Shown: one piece after another, positions 1 to 7,115 of the stretch
Numbering within the stretch: position 1 is the first letter of the stretch
How the letters are laid out: every line of letters begins with the position of its first letter
NCBI GenBank assembly: GCA_041178545.1
Contig: JBEGVB010000049.1
Location: 1 to 24,980 of the forward strand
DNA: 24,980 bases
Direction: 5' to 3'
Source of the DNA: JBEATZ01 sp041178545
Lineage (GTDB): Bacteria; Planctomycetota; UBA1135; UBA2386
The notes under the pieces: generated by a model
Told to the model about the DNA's origin: nothing
Database searches by the model: none
Seen by the model: the letters and a program-made list of their open reading frames with translations, nothing else
Program-made: the position numbers and the translations under genes

Positions 1-1576
1 CGTCCAGGTCCAGTCCCATCGCGCGCCAGCGCTTCTCGCCGATACGCGTGATCACCACCAGCAGCAGGATCGTCGCGAGGATCACGCCGATCGACATCTG
101 CTTGACGGGGTTCTCGGCCACGGCCTTCACCCAGTCGCCCAGGTTGTTGAAGCAGAAGGCGATGAAGACGGCCAGCAGGAAGACCGGCGTCAGGTACTTC
201 ATCACGAAGCGGAAAACGGGCCAGAGCCGGATCTGAGCGCCCTGGTGCATTTCCTTCCAGCCGCGGTCGATGCCGAACACCCAGCCGAAGCAGAGGATCT
301 GCACCATGGCGAGGACGAAGATGCCGAGCGTACCGACCCAGTCGTCCAGCACGCCGAGCGCGGTGAGGCCCTTGCTGTAGTAGAGGACGAACATCGAGCC
401 CAGCAGGGAGACCGTCACCAGCAGCGTGACCGCCTTCTTGCGCGAGATGCCGAGGGCCTCCTCGAAGAATGCCAGCGTCGGCTGCAGCATCGACAGCGAA
501 CTGGTGATCGCAGCGAGGAACAGCATGAAGAACCAGAAGCCACCGATCAGGTCGCCGAAGGGCATCTGTGCGAACACGACGGGCAGGGTCTTGAAACCCA
601 GCCCGAAGGTGCCGGTCTGCACGGCGGCGATCGTGCCGCTCGCGCCGAGGAACACGAAGGCGGCGGGGATGGTGATCATGCCGCCGAAGCCGACCTCGAA
701 GAGTTCGTTGGTGGCAGACGACGTGAGGCCGGACACCACGACGTCGTCCTTCTTCTTCATGTAGCTGGCGTAGTTGATGATCACGCCGAAGCCGACCGAG
801 AGGCTGAAGAAGATCTGGCCGGCTGCGGCAAGCCACGTCTGCGGGTTGCTCAAGACCTCGAACGAGGGGTTCCACATCTGGCCGAGGCCGTTCCACACGT
901 TCTGGTCAGGCTTGGTGGCATCCGGGGCGCCCAGCGTGAGCACGCGCGCCAGCACGATGAGTGCGCACACGGCCATGATCGGCATGGCCCACTGGCAGAA
1001 CTTCTCGATGCCCTTGGACAGTCCGCGGTAGACGAGGATCACGTTGATCGCGAACACGATGGCCCAGAACACCACCGACTGGTGGATGTTGCCATCCAGC
1101 ATCACGCCGTCGAAGTTGGCGCCGGTGAAGTCGTCGAAGTGGTCGGAAGCGCGCTTGGTCTGGTCGGCGATCGCCGCCTTGGCGTCGATGCCCACACCGC
1201 CGGCGACGAAGTAGTCCCACGCGTAGGCGAGGCACCAGCTCTCGATCAGGATGTAGTAGAAGTAGACGCAGAGCGGGATCAGGACGCCGATCACGCCCAA
1301 GTAGCGTGCGATGGCGCCCTTGCCGATCACGCCCATGATGGCAGGCGCGGAGTGGAAGCCCTTGCGGCCGCCGTAGCGTCCCATCGACCACTCGGCCCAG
1401 CCGATCGGGATGCCGAGCAGGAGCAGCGCGAGGAAGTAGGGGATCATGAACGATCCGCCACCATTCTGTGCTGCCTGCCCAGGGAACCTGAGGAAGTTGC
1501 CGAGTCCGACTGCGGACCCGGAGACGGCGAGGATCACGCCCAGGCGCGAACCCCACTCCTGCTGCTTCTGCGTCAA
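1..1576 (-). CDS. LeuT-type neurotransmitter:sodium symporter family transporter (3' end cut by window edge)
   Basis: Inner-membrane sodium-coupled transporter, probably for an amino acid or other small amine. The 525 codons present are very close in length and sequence to LeuT (about 519 residues), so only a short tail is missing. From the TTG start, numbering coincides with LeuT in TM1: G20, S21, A22, V23, G24, L25, G26, N27, then F-L-R30-F-P. TM3 carries the YY..IESW stretch, TM6 reads GQIFFSLSVGFG, and TM8 has A-A-I-T-S-S, so the known Na1 and Na2 ligands are kept (the TM6 threonine becomes serine). The TM7 NELFE stretch keeps the asparagine and the glutamate that replaces chloride in bacterial members. 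LeuT N21 is serine here, so substrate preference may differ. The TTG start is chosen because GAGGTG lies five bases upstream. It follows recQ on the same strand after 91 bases and may be cotranscribed. Confidence 0.93.
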   Translation of the reverse strand, partial: MTQKQQEWGSRLGVILAVSGSAVGLGNFLRFPGQAAQNGGGSFMIPYFLALLLLGIPIGWAEWSMGRYGGRKGFHSAPAIMGVIGKGAIARYLGVIGVLIPLCVYFYYILIESWCLAYAWDYFVAGGVGIDAKAAIADQTKRASDHFDDFTGANFDGVMLDGNIHQSVVFWAIVFAINVILVYRGLSKGIEKFCQWAMPIMAVCALIVLARVLTLGAPDATKPDQNVWNGLGQMWNPSFEVLSNPQTWLAAAGQIFFSLSVGFGVIINYASYMKKKDDVVVSGLTSSATNELFEVGFGGMITIPAAFVFLGASGTIAAVQTGTFGLGFKTLPVVFAQMPFGDLIGGFWFFMLFLAAITSSLSMLQPTLAFFEEALGISRKKAVTLLVTVSLLGSMFVLYYSKGLTALGVLDDWVGTLGIFVLAMVQILCFGWVFGIDRGWKEMHQGAQIRLWPVFRFVMKYLTPVFLLAVFIAFCFNNLGDWVKAVAENPVKQMSIGVILATILLLVVITRIGEKRWRAMGLDLD

Positions 1577-1581
1577 GGAAT

Positions 1582-1587
1582 CACCTC
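1582..1587 (-). promoter_or_regulatory. Shine-Dalgarno GAGGTG for the LeuT-type transporter
   Basis: GAGGTG read on the minus strand, five bases before TTG at 1576-1574. It decides in favour of the TTG start, because no ATG or GTG lies before the conserved first transmembrane helix. Confidence 0.75.
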
Positions 1588-1667
1588 GGGAGAACGGACG
1601 AGTGGACCCGCGGAACATACGGGGCACCCCTGCGCATTGCAGCACCGAAGGTGCGAAGTGCGCGCGG

Positions 1668-3359
1668 TCAACCCTCGTGGCGCACGGGCCGCCACTTGGT
1701 GCGCCGCAGGTCGACGGAGCGCTCGCTGAGGTCCCGCGCCACCTCGACGTCGACGCGCAGCATGCCTTGTGCATGGTGCACGCGCTTCACCGCGCACAGG
1801 CCGAGTCCCTTCACGTCGATCCACTGGCCGCGCTCGACGGGAGCGCCTCCGGCGGCGCCGGCTGGCAGGGCCGCTTCGCCCCGCGGGACCGGCAGCCGGT
1901 CCTCGAAACGGGTGCCGAGCCATGCCGTGGCCTCGGTGCACACGTCGCACGAGCCGCAGTTCTCTCCCGCGAGCTCGAAGCCGAAGTGGGCATGGACGGC
2001 GCGCTTCCTGCAACCCGTCCCGGTGGCGTACCGCACCATCGCGAGCAGGCCCATCAGGTCCTGTGTGCGCTTGTCCTCGGGGATCCAGGCGTCCACCTCG
2101 GCGTCGGTGGGGAGCCGCACGAATTGCAGGTCGCGGCCCGGCTCGCCCTCGATGCAGCCCGCGCTGCGGAGCAGGCGGAGGCATGTCTCCACCCGGCCGT
2201 CGTGGCGGCTCTTCACGAGGAAGGTGTCGCGCAGCGTGTCGAGGTCCAGGGCGTGCAGCCGGTCGCCGAGCCCGCCGAGGTGTTCGGCGACCTGCAACAG
2301 GAACCTCCGGTCGGGGTTGGCACCCTCGACGAAGTTGCGTTGCACCTGCAGGTCCTGCTCGCGGTAGAGCAGCTCGCACCAAGCCGGCCGTCCGTCGCGG
2401 CCTGCGCGACCCACCTCTTGGTAGTAGGCCTCCAGCGTGCCCGGCAGCTGCCAGTGCACGATCGCGCGGATGTCCGGCTTGTCGACGCCCATGCCGAAGG
2501 CATTGGTGGCGAGGACCAGCGCGTCCTTGCTGCGCGTGAACGCAGCCTGCTGTTCGCGCCGCTCGTTTGCACTCAGCTTGCCGTGGTACACGAGCGGGTG
2601 GAAGCCTGCGCGCTGCAGCTCGCCCTCGAGCCGCAGCAGGTCTGCGATGAGCGCGCAGTAGACGATGGCCGGGCCGCCCGTCGCCTCCAGCACCTGCAGC
2701 AGCCGGGCGAGCCGCGGGGCGTCCTCGTCGTGGTGCTGCACCGCGAGGAACAGGTTGGGGCGCTCGATGCCGGTGTGGAACATCGGTGCATTGCTCAGTC
2801 GCAGGGCCCTGCGGATGTCCTCCTGCACGGCCGGCGTCGCGGTGGCCGTGAGCGCGAGGCAGGGCGGGTTGCCGAGGGCCTCGCGCACCGCGCCGAGGTG
2901 GAGGTAGTCGGGCCGGAAGTCGTGCCCCCAGTGGCTCACGCAGTGGGCCTCGTCCACGGCCAGCCGCGCCACGCGCCGCGACCGCACCGCCTCGAGGAAG
3001 CCTGGCACGCGGAAGCGTTCGGGGGTGACGTAGAGCAGTTTCACGTCGCCGGTGAGGGCTGCTGCCATCCGGCGTTCGCGCTCGCGCCGGTCGAGCAGGC
3101 TGTGGATGCACGTGGCGGGCAGCCCGCGGCGCCGGAGCGCGGCCACCTGGTCGTCCATCAGGGCGATGAGGGGTGACACCACGAGGGTCAGGCCCGGGGC
3201 CGCAAAGGCTGGCAACTGGTAGCACAGCGACTTGCCCTCCCCCGTGGCCATGACCACGAGTGCGTCGCCACCGTCGAGGAACCGCTCGATGACCGGACGC
3301 TGCATCCCGCGGAAGTCCGCGAAGCCGAAGTGGGTGTGCAGCGCCTCGCGCAGGTCCAT
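1668..3359 (-). CDS. recQ: RecQ-family ATP-dependent DNA helicase, no HRDC domain
   Basis: A 563-residue superfamily 2 DNA helicase of the RecQ family, which unwinds DNA 3'-5' in recombination and repair. Visible motifs: Walker A TGEGKS around K43, DEAH at 136-139 followed by CVSHWGHDFRPDY (the RecQ aromatic-rich loop), LTATAT, and QEVGRAGRDGRP (motif VI). A zinc site C450-x17-C468-x2-C471-x2-C474 matches RecQ spacing. Between motif VI and the zinc site the distance is longer than in E. coli RecQ. The extra stretch (about residues 380-430, with VETCLRLLRSAGCIEGE) reads like a winged helix. After the zinc site only 89 residues remain, with a VKGLGLCAVKRV ... VDLRRTKWRPV segment instead of the usual winged helix plus HRDC. 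ATG 3359 is chosen because the protein then begins directly with the family-typical HFGFADFRGMQ. No clear Shine-Dalgarno is seen. It diverges from the gene at 3460. Confidence 0.93.
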   Translation of the reverse strand: MDLREALHTHFGFADFRGMQRPVIERFLDGGDALVVMATGEGKSLCYQLPAFAAPGLTLVVSPLIALMDDQVAALRRRGLPATCIHSLLDRRERERRMAAALTGDVKLLYVTPERFRVPGFLEAVRSRRVARLAVDEAHCVSHWGHDFRPDYLHLGAVREALGNPPCLALTATATPAVQEDIRRALRLSNAPMFHTGIERPNLFLAVQHHDEDAPRLARLLQVLEATGGPAIVYCALIADLLRLEGELQRAGFHPLVYHGKLSANERREQQAAFTRSKDALVLATNAFGMGVDKPDIRAIVHWQLPGTLEAYYQEVGRAGRDGRPAWCELLYREQDLQVQRNFVEGANPDRRFLLQVAEHLGGLGDRLHALDLDTLRDTFLVKSRHDGRVETCLRLLRSAGCIEGEPGRDLQFVRLPTDAEVDAWIPEDKRTQDLMGLLAMVRYATGTGCRKRAVHAHFGFELAGENCGSCDVCTEATAWLGTRFEDRLPVPRGEAALPAGAAGGAPVERGQWIDVKGLGLCAVKRVHHAQGMLRVDVEVARDLSERSVDLRRTKWRPVRHEG

Positions 3360-3459
3360 GGGGGGATCATGGCGCGCAGCGGCGCGGGATCCACGGACGC
3401 AGGTTGCGGTCCTTCGGGTATCCTGCTCGTCCCGGAGCGCACGGCGCCCGGTCCACACC

Positions 3460-4005
3460 ATGGGTACGAAGACCTGGATCCCGTTGGGTGCACTCTGTGC
3501 GGCAGCAGTGGTAGCCATGCTCTGGCAGCGGCAGGACGAGTCCGCGCCGTCTGGCCCCGGTGTCCCTTCGGCGCCCACCGGGTCACCGTCCGAGCCTGCG
3601 ACCGGTGCAGTGATCACACCTGCCGGCGGGGTGGTGCCCGGTGGCGGCGCCGTACCGGGTGGCAACCCGACCGCCGGGCCCACCGCTGGTCCGGAGCCGC
3701 TGCCTGCACCCGTCCTTCGGACGCCCGAGCAGGCAGGGATCCCGCGCGAGGACTGCATCGTGTACCCGGACGGGACCCGGTTCCCGCCGCTCAACGGCGT
3801 GAAGAAGGCTCCGCAGCTCGCGTTCCACCGCGAGACGCCGTTCTCGAAGGTGGTGGGGATGGTGCGCGACTCCCGCGGTGTCGAGTGGTACGTCCACGAG
3901 AACGGCGTGCGGAGCACCACCTACCTGGACGGGCGCGGCGTGCCGCTCGGCGAGGTGGCAAAGGACGCCCCAGTCATGCCCATCGACCCCGGCTCCGGCC
4001 GCTGA
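3460..4005 (+). CDS. Small membrane-anchored protein with a Pro/Gly-rich linker, function unknown
   Basis: A 181-residue protein. Residues 7-22 form one hydrophobic segment (signal anchor or uncleaved signal). Residues 28-90 are a low-complexity Ser/Pro/Gly/Thr linker, and residues 95-175 form a compact charged/aromatic region (CIVYPDGTRFPP, GVEWYVHENG, STTYLDGRG) that would lie outside the inner membrane. I do not recognise the C-terminal domain. The reading frame is open further upstream, but ATG 3460 is preferred because the hydrophobic helix follows at once and the upstream stretch overlaps divergent recQ. No Shine-Dalgarno is present; the leader is C/A-rich (gtccacacc). A possible -10 element TATCCT lies at 3419-3424. 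The gene ends before a strong hairpin at 4032-4063. Confidence 0.72.
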   Translation: MGTKTWIPLGALCAAAVVAMLWQRQDESAPSGPGVPSAPTGSPSEPATGAVITPAGGVVPGGGAVPGGNPTAGPTAGPEPLPAPVLRTPEQAGIPREDCIVYPDGTRFPPLNGVKKAPQLAFHRETPFSKVVGMVRDSRGVEWYVHENGVRSTTYLDGRGVPLGEVAKDAPVMPIDPGSGR

Positions 4006-4031
4006 GCGCGGGACCTCGGCCCTGAAACAGC

Positions 4032-4063
4032 CGAGGGCTGCCGGCGGATGCCGACAGCCCTCG
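4032..4063. terminator. Hairpin between convergent genes, candidate bidirectional terminator
   Basis: Inverted repeat CGAGGGCTGCCGGC / GCCGACAGCCCTCG around a GGAT loop: 14 pairs with one C-A mismatch. It sits 26 bases after the stop of the plus-strand gene and 30 bases after the stop of the minus-strand gene. No T-run follows on either strand, so it may act as a transcript-end stabiliser or non-canonical terminator. Confidence 0.7.
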
Positions 4064-4093
4064 AGGAGTCGCGTGCTTGAGCCCGTGCCCGGG

Positions 4094-5278
4094 TCAGAAG
4101 CGCTGGCCGCCGCAGGGGCTGGCGACGAGGGCACCCGTGGTGGGGTCGAGCGCGATGCCCTGCTGGCGCACCGGCAGGCCGCCCAGGCCCGAGCGGACAC
4201 CGGCGGGGATCGTGGTGACGAACCACGCCTCACCCGCGCTGGTGAAGTTGATGCCAAGCACGGCCAGCGAGGCCGTGTTGAGGCAGGCCACGCCGCTGCC
4301 GGGCGCGAACACGCTGATGGGGGTCTCCGGGCCGAAGCTGGCACTCAGGTCCATGAGGAAGAACACGGGCGCGCCCGTGCCCAGGGACTGCTGGTAGAAG
4401 TCGAAGCAGATGTCGTCGGCGCGTCCGGCATTGGCGGTGCCTGCGATGTCCGGGTTGACGCCCGACATGAAGGAGGCAGTGCCCGGGGCCGGGCCGTAGC
4501 CGGCCGGCGGCGGGTTGTTGGAGGGCGTCCAGGTGGTCTGGTTGGTGATGGTCATCACCACGCCGCTGGCGCCGCTGTGCTGGAGGTCGAAGTAGGGCTG
4601 GCGGCATGCCGTTGCCGAAAGCGGGGTGGCCGCCGTCGCCACGTAGGAGTAGGCGTGGGTGTTGGCCGGGTTGGCGCTGGCCGTGGTGTTGAGCGGCCGC
4701 GGCTGGCCCGGGCCTGGCGAGTCGTAGATCGTGAAGGCCGTGCTGGGCGCGTAGCCCAGGATCGACTGCACCGAGAGACCGTCCGCAGTCCAGTTGGCGG
4801 CACTGAACTTGAAGGAGACGAAGATGTCCGTGCTCGACGCGTTCGAGAACGGCACGAACACCGGACTGGCCGGGGTGACCGTCTTTGCCGCAGCACTCAG
4901 CACCCCTGTTGCCGGTGCCGCAGGCCCCGTCACGCCGGTCGCGAAGACCACGCCCGCGGTCATGAGCGGGAAGCCGGGGTTCGCGGGGTTCTCCGGGTAG
5001 AGCACCACGTCGAAGGTCTCGGCGGTGGTCACCGCGTCCTGGTCCTGGATGATCAGGTACACGCTCTTGATGGTGCGGCCACCGGCGGCGTCGGTGCCCC
5101 AGCCCGCGTACTCACTGCCATCGACGCGGACGATGTACTCGCCGGCGTTGGCCGCGACCGTGCCGCGCGTCGTCGCACTGATGGTGCAGTTGGTGGTGAA
5201 GCCCATGAACTCGTTCTGGGCGGTGCAAGGAAGGGACAGTGCGCAGAGCGATGCGCCAAGGAGGAAAGAACGCTGCAT
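4094..5278 (-). CDS. Secreted protein of unknown function
   Basis: A 394-residue protein with a clear Sec signal peptide (MQRSFLLGASLCALSLPCTAQ, cleavage likely after residue 20 or 21). The mature part is rich in Thr, Ala, Gly and Asn with low charge, as in extracellular beta-rich proteins. Two cysteines frame parts of the middle (TACRQPYFDLQHSG; DDICFDFYQQSLG). The closing segment (GVACLNTASLAVLGINF, AWFVTTIPAG, then VRQQGIALDPTTG) resembles the end of secreted families that are multiplied in some planctomycete genomes; this is my recollection and inference, not a search result. No enzyme motif is recognised. ATG 5278 is chosen because it immediately begins the signal peptide, though the frame stays open upstream. 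No Shine-Dalgarno; the leader is ccaaccacc. It could be exported by the secretion machine encoded further right. Confidence 0.82.
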   Translation of the reverse strand: MQRSFLLGASLCALSLPCTAQNEFMGFTTNCTISATTRGTVAANAGEYIVRVDGSEYAGWGTDAAGGRTIKSVYLIIQDQDAVTTAETFDVVLYPENPANPGFPLMTAGVVFATGVTGPAAPATGVLSAAAKTVTPASPVFVPFSNASSTDIFVSFKFSAANWTADGLSVQSILGYAPSTAFTIYDSPGPGQPRPLNTTASANPANTHAYSYVATAATPLSATACRQPYFDLQHSGASGVVMTITNQTTWTPSNNPPPAGYGPAPGTASFMSGVNPDIAGTANAGRADDICFDFYQQSLGTGAPVFFLMDLSASFGPETPISVFAPGSGVACLNTASLAVLGINFTSAGEAWFVTTIPAGVRSGLGGLPVRQQGIALDPTTGALVASPCGGQRF

Positions 5279-5364
5279 GGTGGTTGGCAGGGTTGGTTTT
5301 GGTGGTGTCGGCTGGACCGAGTCCGGCTCTCGTGGGTACGGCAGGAGAGGATAGCATGCCGGAA

Positions 5365-5378
5365 GCCCCCGTGGGGGC
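5365..5378. other. Perfect GCCCCC-GT-GGGGGC inverted repeat between divergent genes
   Basis: Six-base arms separated by two bases, inside the 220-base divergent region between the secreted protein (start 5278, minus) and radC (start 5499, plus). As a hairpin it would need to open one pair to make a four-base loop. It could be an operator or cruciform, or a chance product of high GC. Apart from this and a minus-strand TATCCT (5348-5353), I see no firm promoter elements here. Confidence 0.35.
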
Positions 5379-5498
5379 GGGTCGACCTGCGCAGTGGCGC
5401 GAGCCGGGAACTTGCGCGCATCCGCACCAAGTCTGGGATTCCTGACCGATCCGCGAACTCCCGGTGCCACTGGCGCGAGCGTGTGCGCACAGGGGGGC

Positions 5499-6188
5499 AT
5501 GACCGACGAGACACCCACTTCCCGGGACCGTTACGGCCCCCGTGAACGGATCCTCCAGCTGGGGGAGCCGCGCCTCTCCGACGCCGAGTGCCTCGCCCTG
5601 GTGCTCCGCACCGGCCCGCCCGGCGAGGGCGCCGAGCAGCTCGCCCAGCGTCTGCTGCGGCAGTTCTGCGGCGTGGAGGGGATCGCGATGGCCCAGGTGC
5701 GAGAGGTCGCCGCGGTCCGGGGCGTGGGGCCCGTCCGCGCGGCGGCGCTGGGCGCCGCGTTCGGTCTCGCGCGCAGGCTTGCCGAGGCGCGCCACCGTCC
5801 CGGCTCGCTGGTGCGCAGCGGGGGCGACGTGGCCGCCGTGGTGCGCGAGTCGGTGCGCGGCTCGCGCAAGGAGAGCTTCTTCGCGTTGCTGCTCGACAAC
5901 CGCCACCGCGTGCTCTCCCTGCGCGTGGTCAGCACGGGGAGCCTCGAGTCGGCACCGGTGCACCCGCGCGAGGTGTTCTCGCCGGCGATCCGCGAGGGGG
6001 CCGCGGCCCTTGTGGTCGCGCACAACCACCCGAGTGGCGACCCGATGCCGAGCGCCGAGGACCGACGGGTCACGGAGCGGCTGCGGCAGGCCGGCGAGCT
6101 GGTGGGCATCGCGGTGCTCGACCATGTGGTGGTGGGTGCCGACCGGTTCTACAGCTTCGCCGAGGAGGCGGCGTTCCCGATCCCGTGA
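5499..6188 (+). CDS. radC: RadC family JAB-domain protein
   Basis: A 229-residue cytoplasmic protein, normal RadC length. The N-terminal part has the RYGPRERI start region and helix-hairpin-helix-like residues (VREVAAVRGVGPVRAAAL, 67-84). The C-terminal MPN/JAB domain has VHPREVF at 154-160 and the metal motif HNHPSGDPMPSAED with H175, H177 and D188 in the usual spacing. The family was named for DNA repair, but its biochemical role is still unsettled. ATG 5499 is preferred over an upstream in-frame start at 5394 because it gives the usual N-terminus; a G-rich run (aggggggc) lies directly before it. It converges on rsmE with 19 bases between the stops and no hairpin between them. Confidence 0.93.
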   Translation: MTDETPTSRDRYGPRERILQLGEPRLSDAECLALVLRTGPPGEGAEQLAQRLLRQFCGVEGIAMAQVREVAAVRGVGPVRAAALGAAFGLARRLAEARHRPGSLVRSGGDVAAVVRESVRGSRKESFFALLLDNRHRVLSLRVVSTGSLESAPVHPREVFSPAIREGAAALVVAHNHPSGDPMPSAEDRRVTERLRQAGELVGIAVLDHVVVGADRFYSFAEEAAFPIP

Positions 6189-6207
6189 GGTACCGCGCCG
6201 GGCTGGC

Positions 6208-6891
6208 TCAGGTGCCGTGCAGCAGGATCGCCGCCCCGGTGAAGGCTGCGGTCTCGGTGCGCAGGACGTGGCGGCCGAAGCTGCAGTGCGCAAACCCCGC
6301 GGCGGCCACCGCTGCCCGTTCGTCCGCGTCGAACCCGCCCTCGGGACCCACCAGCAGCACGGCATCGGTGTTCGTGGCACGGAGCGCGGGCGCCCCCTGC
6401 TCGCCCACGAAGCGGGCCGCGGGCAACAGCGGGTCTGCCAGGAACTCGGCGAGGGACCGCAGCGGGCGCAGTTCCGGCAGCCAGTCCCGGTCGCACTGGC
6501 CCGCAGCCGCCGCCAAGAGGCGGTGCCAGCGTTCGGGGCGCTCGCCCTGGGGGCGGGCACGGCGGGTGGCCAGCGGGTGGAAGGTGTCGATGCCCAACTC
6601 GGTCCCGTGTTCCAGCAGCCACTCGGCGCGCTGGAGCTTGGGGACCGCGAAGGCGACGTGCACGCGCGGCACCGGCCGTGTGGAGGAGGTCGTGGGCTCG
6701 CACCAGACCTCGATGCCTCGCTTGTGCACGGCATCCACGCGCGCCTCGCAGGCGTGGCCATGGCCGTCGAAGAGGCGCACCCGTTCGCCCACGCGCACGC
6801 GCAGCACGGCACCGAGGTGGTGTGCGACCTCGCCCCCGAGCACGGCAGGGCCCGGTGCGGGCAGTGGGTCGATCAGGTACCGGTTCGCCAC
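6208..6891 (-). CDS. rsmE: 16S rRNA (uracil1498-N3)-methyltransferase
   Basis: A 227-residue SPOUT-class methyltransferase that methylates U1498 of 16S rRNA using S-adenosylmethionine. The N-terminal PUA-like part starts ANRYLIDPLP and continues with EVAHHLGAVLRVRVGERVRLFDGHG. The C-terminal knot has GPEGGF at 182-187, then FGRHVLRTETAAF (RTET about 211-214), the two hallmark SAM-binding motifs of RsmE. The frame is open upstream as far as 7113, but family members begin just before the R-Y-[FL] motif, so GTG 6891 is chosen; it has no strong Shine-Dalgarno, so the exact start is less certain than the identity. It diverges from the secretion operon. Confidence 0.92.
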   Translation of the reverse strand: MANRYLIDPLPAPGPAVLGGEVAHHLGAVLRVRVGERVRLFDGHGHACEARVDAVHKRGIEVWCEPTTSSTRPVPRVHVAFAVPKLQRAEWLLEHGTELGIDTFHPLATRRARPQGERPERWHRLLAAAAGQCDRDWLPELRPLRSLAEFLADPLLPAARFVGEQGAPALRATNTDAVLLVGPEGGFDADERAAVAAAGFAHCSFGRHVLRTETAAFTGAAILLHGT

Positions 6892-7012
6892 GACCTGTTT
6901 GTACCCTGCAACGAGACAGGTCGCAGCGTTGGATTCCTCCACGGACAGGGGTAGCGTGTGACCACTTCCCCATCCGATCGCGACTGCCGTGACCAGCGGT
7001 CGTCGCGCGCCT

Positions 7013-7027
7013 ACTGGTGGCACCAGT
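7013..7027. repeat. Perfect palindrome ACTGGTG-G-CACCAGT, candidate operator
   Basis: Two seven-base arms around one central G, 89 bases before the FHA gene start. The size and symmetry suit a dimeric helix-turn-helix regulator. No regulator gene is visible in the window. Confidence 0.45.
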
Positions 7028-7086
7028 GGCGGTCGGTCCCGCGCCCCCGGGTCCGACACCGTGCACGGGAAGCCAGCTCCAGCAAG

Positions 7087-7102
7087 GACCGCTGCAGCGG
7101 TC
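7087..7102. repeat. Perfect 16-base palindrome GACCGCTGCAGCGGTC in the operon leader
   Basis: Fully self-complementary, ending 13 bases before the ATG at 7116. It may be a protein-binding site or, in RNA, a stem close to the start codon that affects initiation. Its right arm shares CAGCGGTCG with 6994-7002. Confidence 0.5.
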
Positions 7103-7115
7103 GCAGACCCCAACC

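Larger units (their letters stand above)
6892..7115. promoter_or_regulatory. Divergent intergenic region upstream of the secretion operon
   Basis: 224 bases between rsmE and the first operon gene. It holds two perfect palindromes (listed separately) and three copies of GCGGTCG at 6996-7002, 7029-7035 and 7097-7103. A weak sigma70-like pair, TTGGAT-17-TAGCGT, can be drawn near 6930-6960 but matches only half of each consensus. This is the only sizeable gap before an eleven-gene transcription unit, so the main promoter probably lies here. Confidence 0.5.

Noticed and set aside
1642..1654. GCACC-GAA-GGTGC hairpin just after the recQ stop
   Set aside because: A five-base stem without a T-run is too weak to call a terminator, and the transporter downstream on the same strand has a good ribosome site, consistent with readthrough.
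245..1729. 494-codon plus-strand frame
   Set aside because: Its translation is a His/Glu/Asp/Ala-rich composition artefact. The minus strand here encodes a nearly complete LeuT-like transporter with conserved sodium-site residues.
3232..3459. Upstream extension of the small membrane protein to an earlier in-frame start
   Set aside because: It would overlap the start of divergent recQ and place a charged, Arg/Ser-rich segment before the signal anchor; ATG 3460 gives a normal signal-anchor protein.
6931..6960. TTGGAT-17-TAGCGT as a sigma70 promoter for the operon
   Set aside because: Only three of six bases match in each element. In such GC-rich DNA this is near chance, so it is mentioned only inside the intergenic entry.
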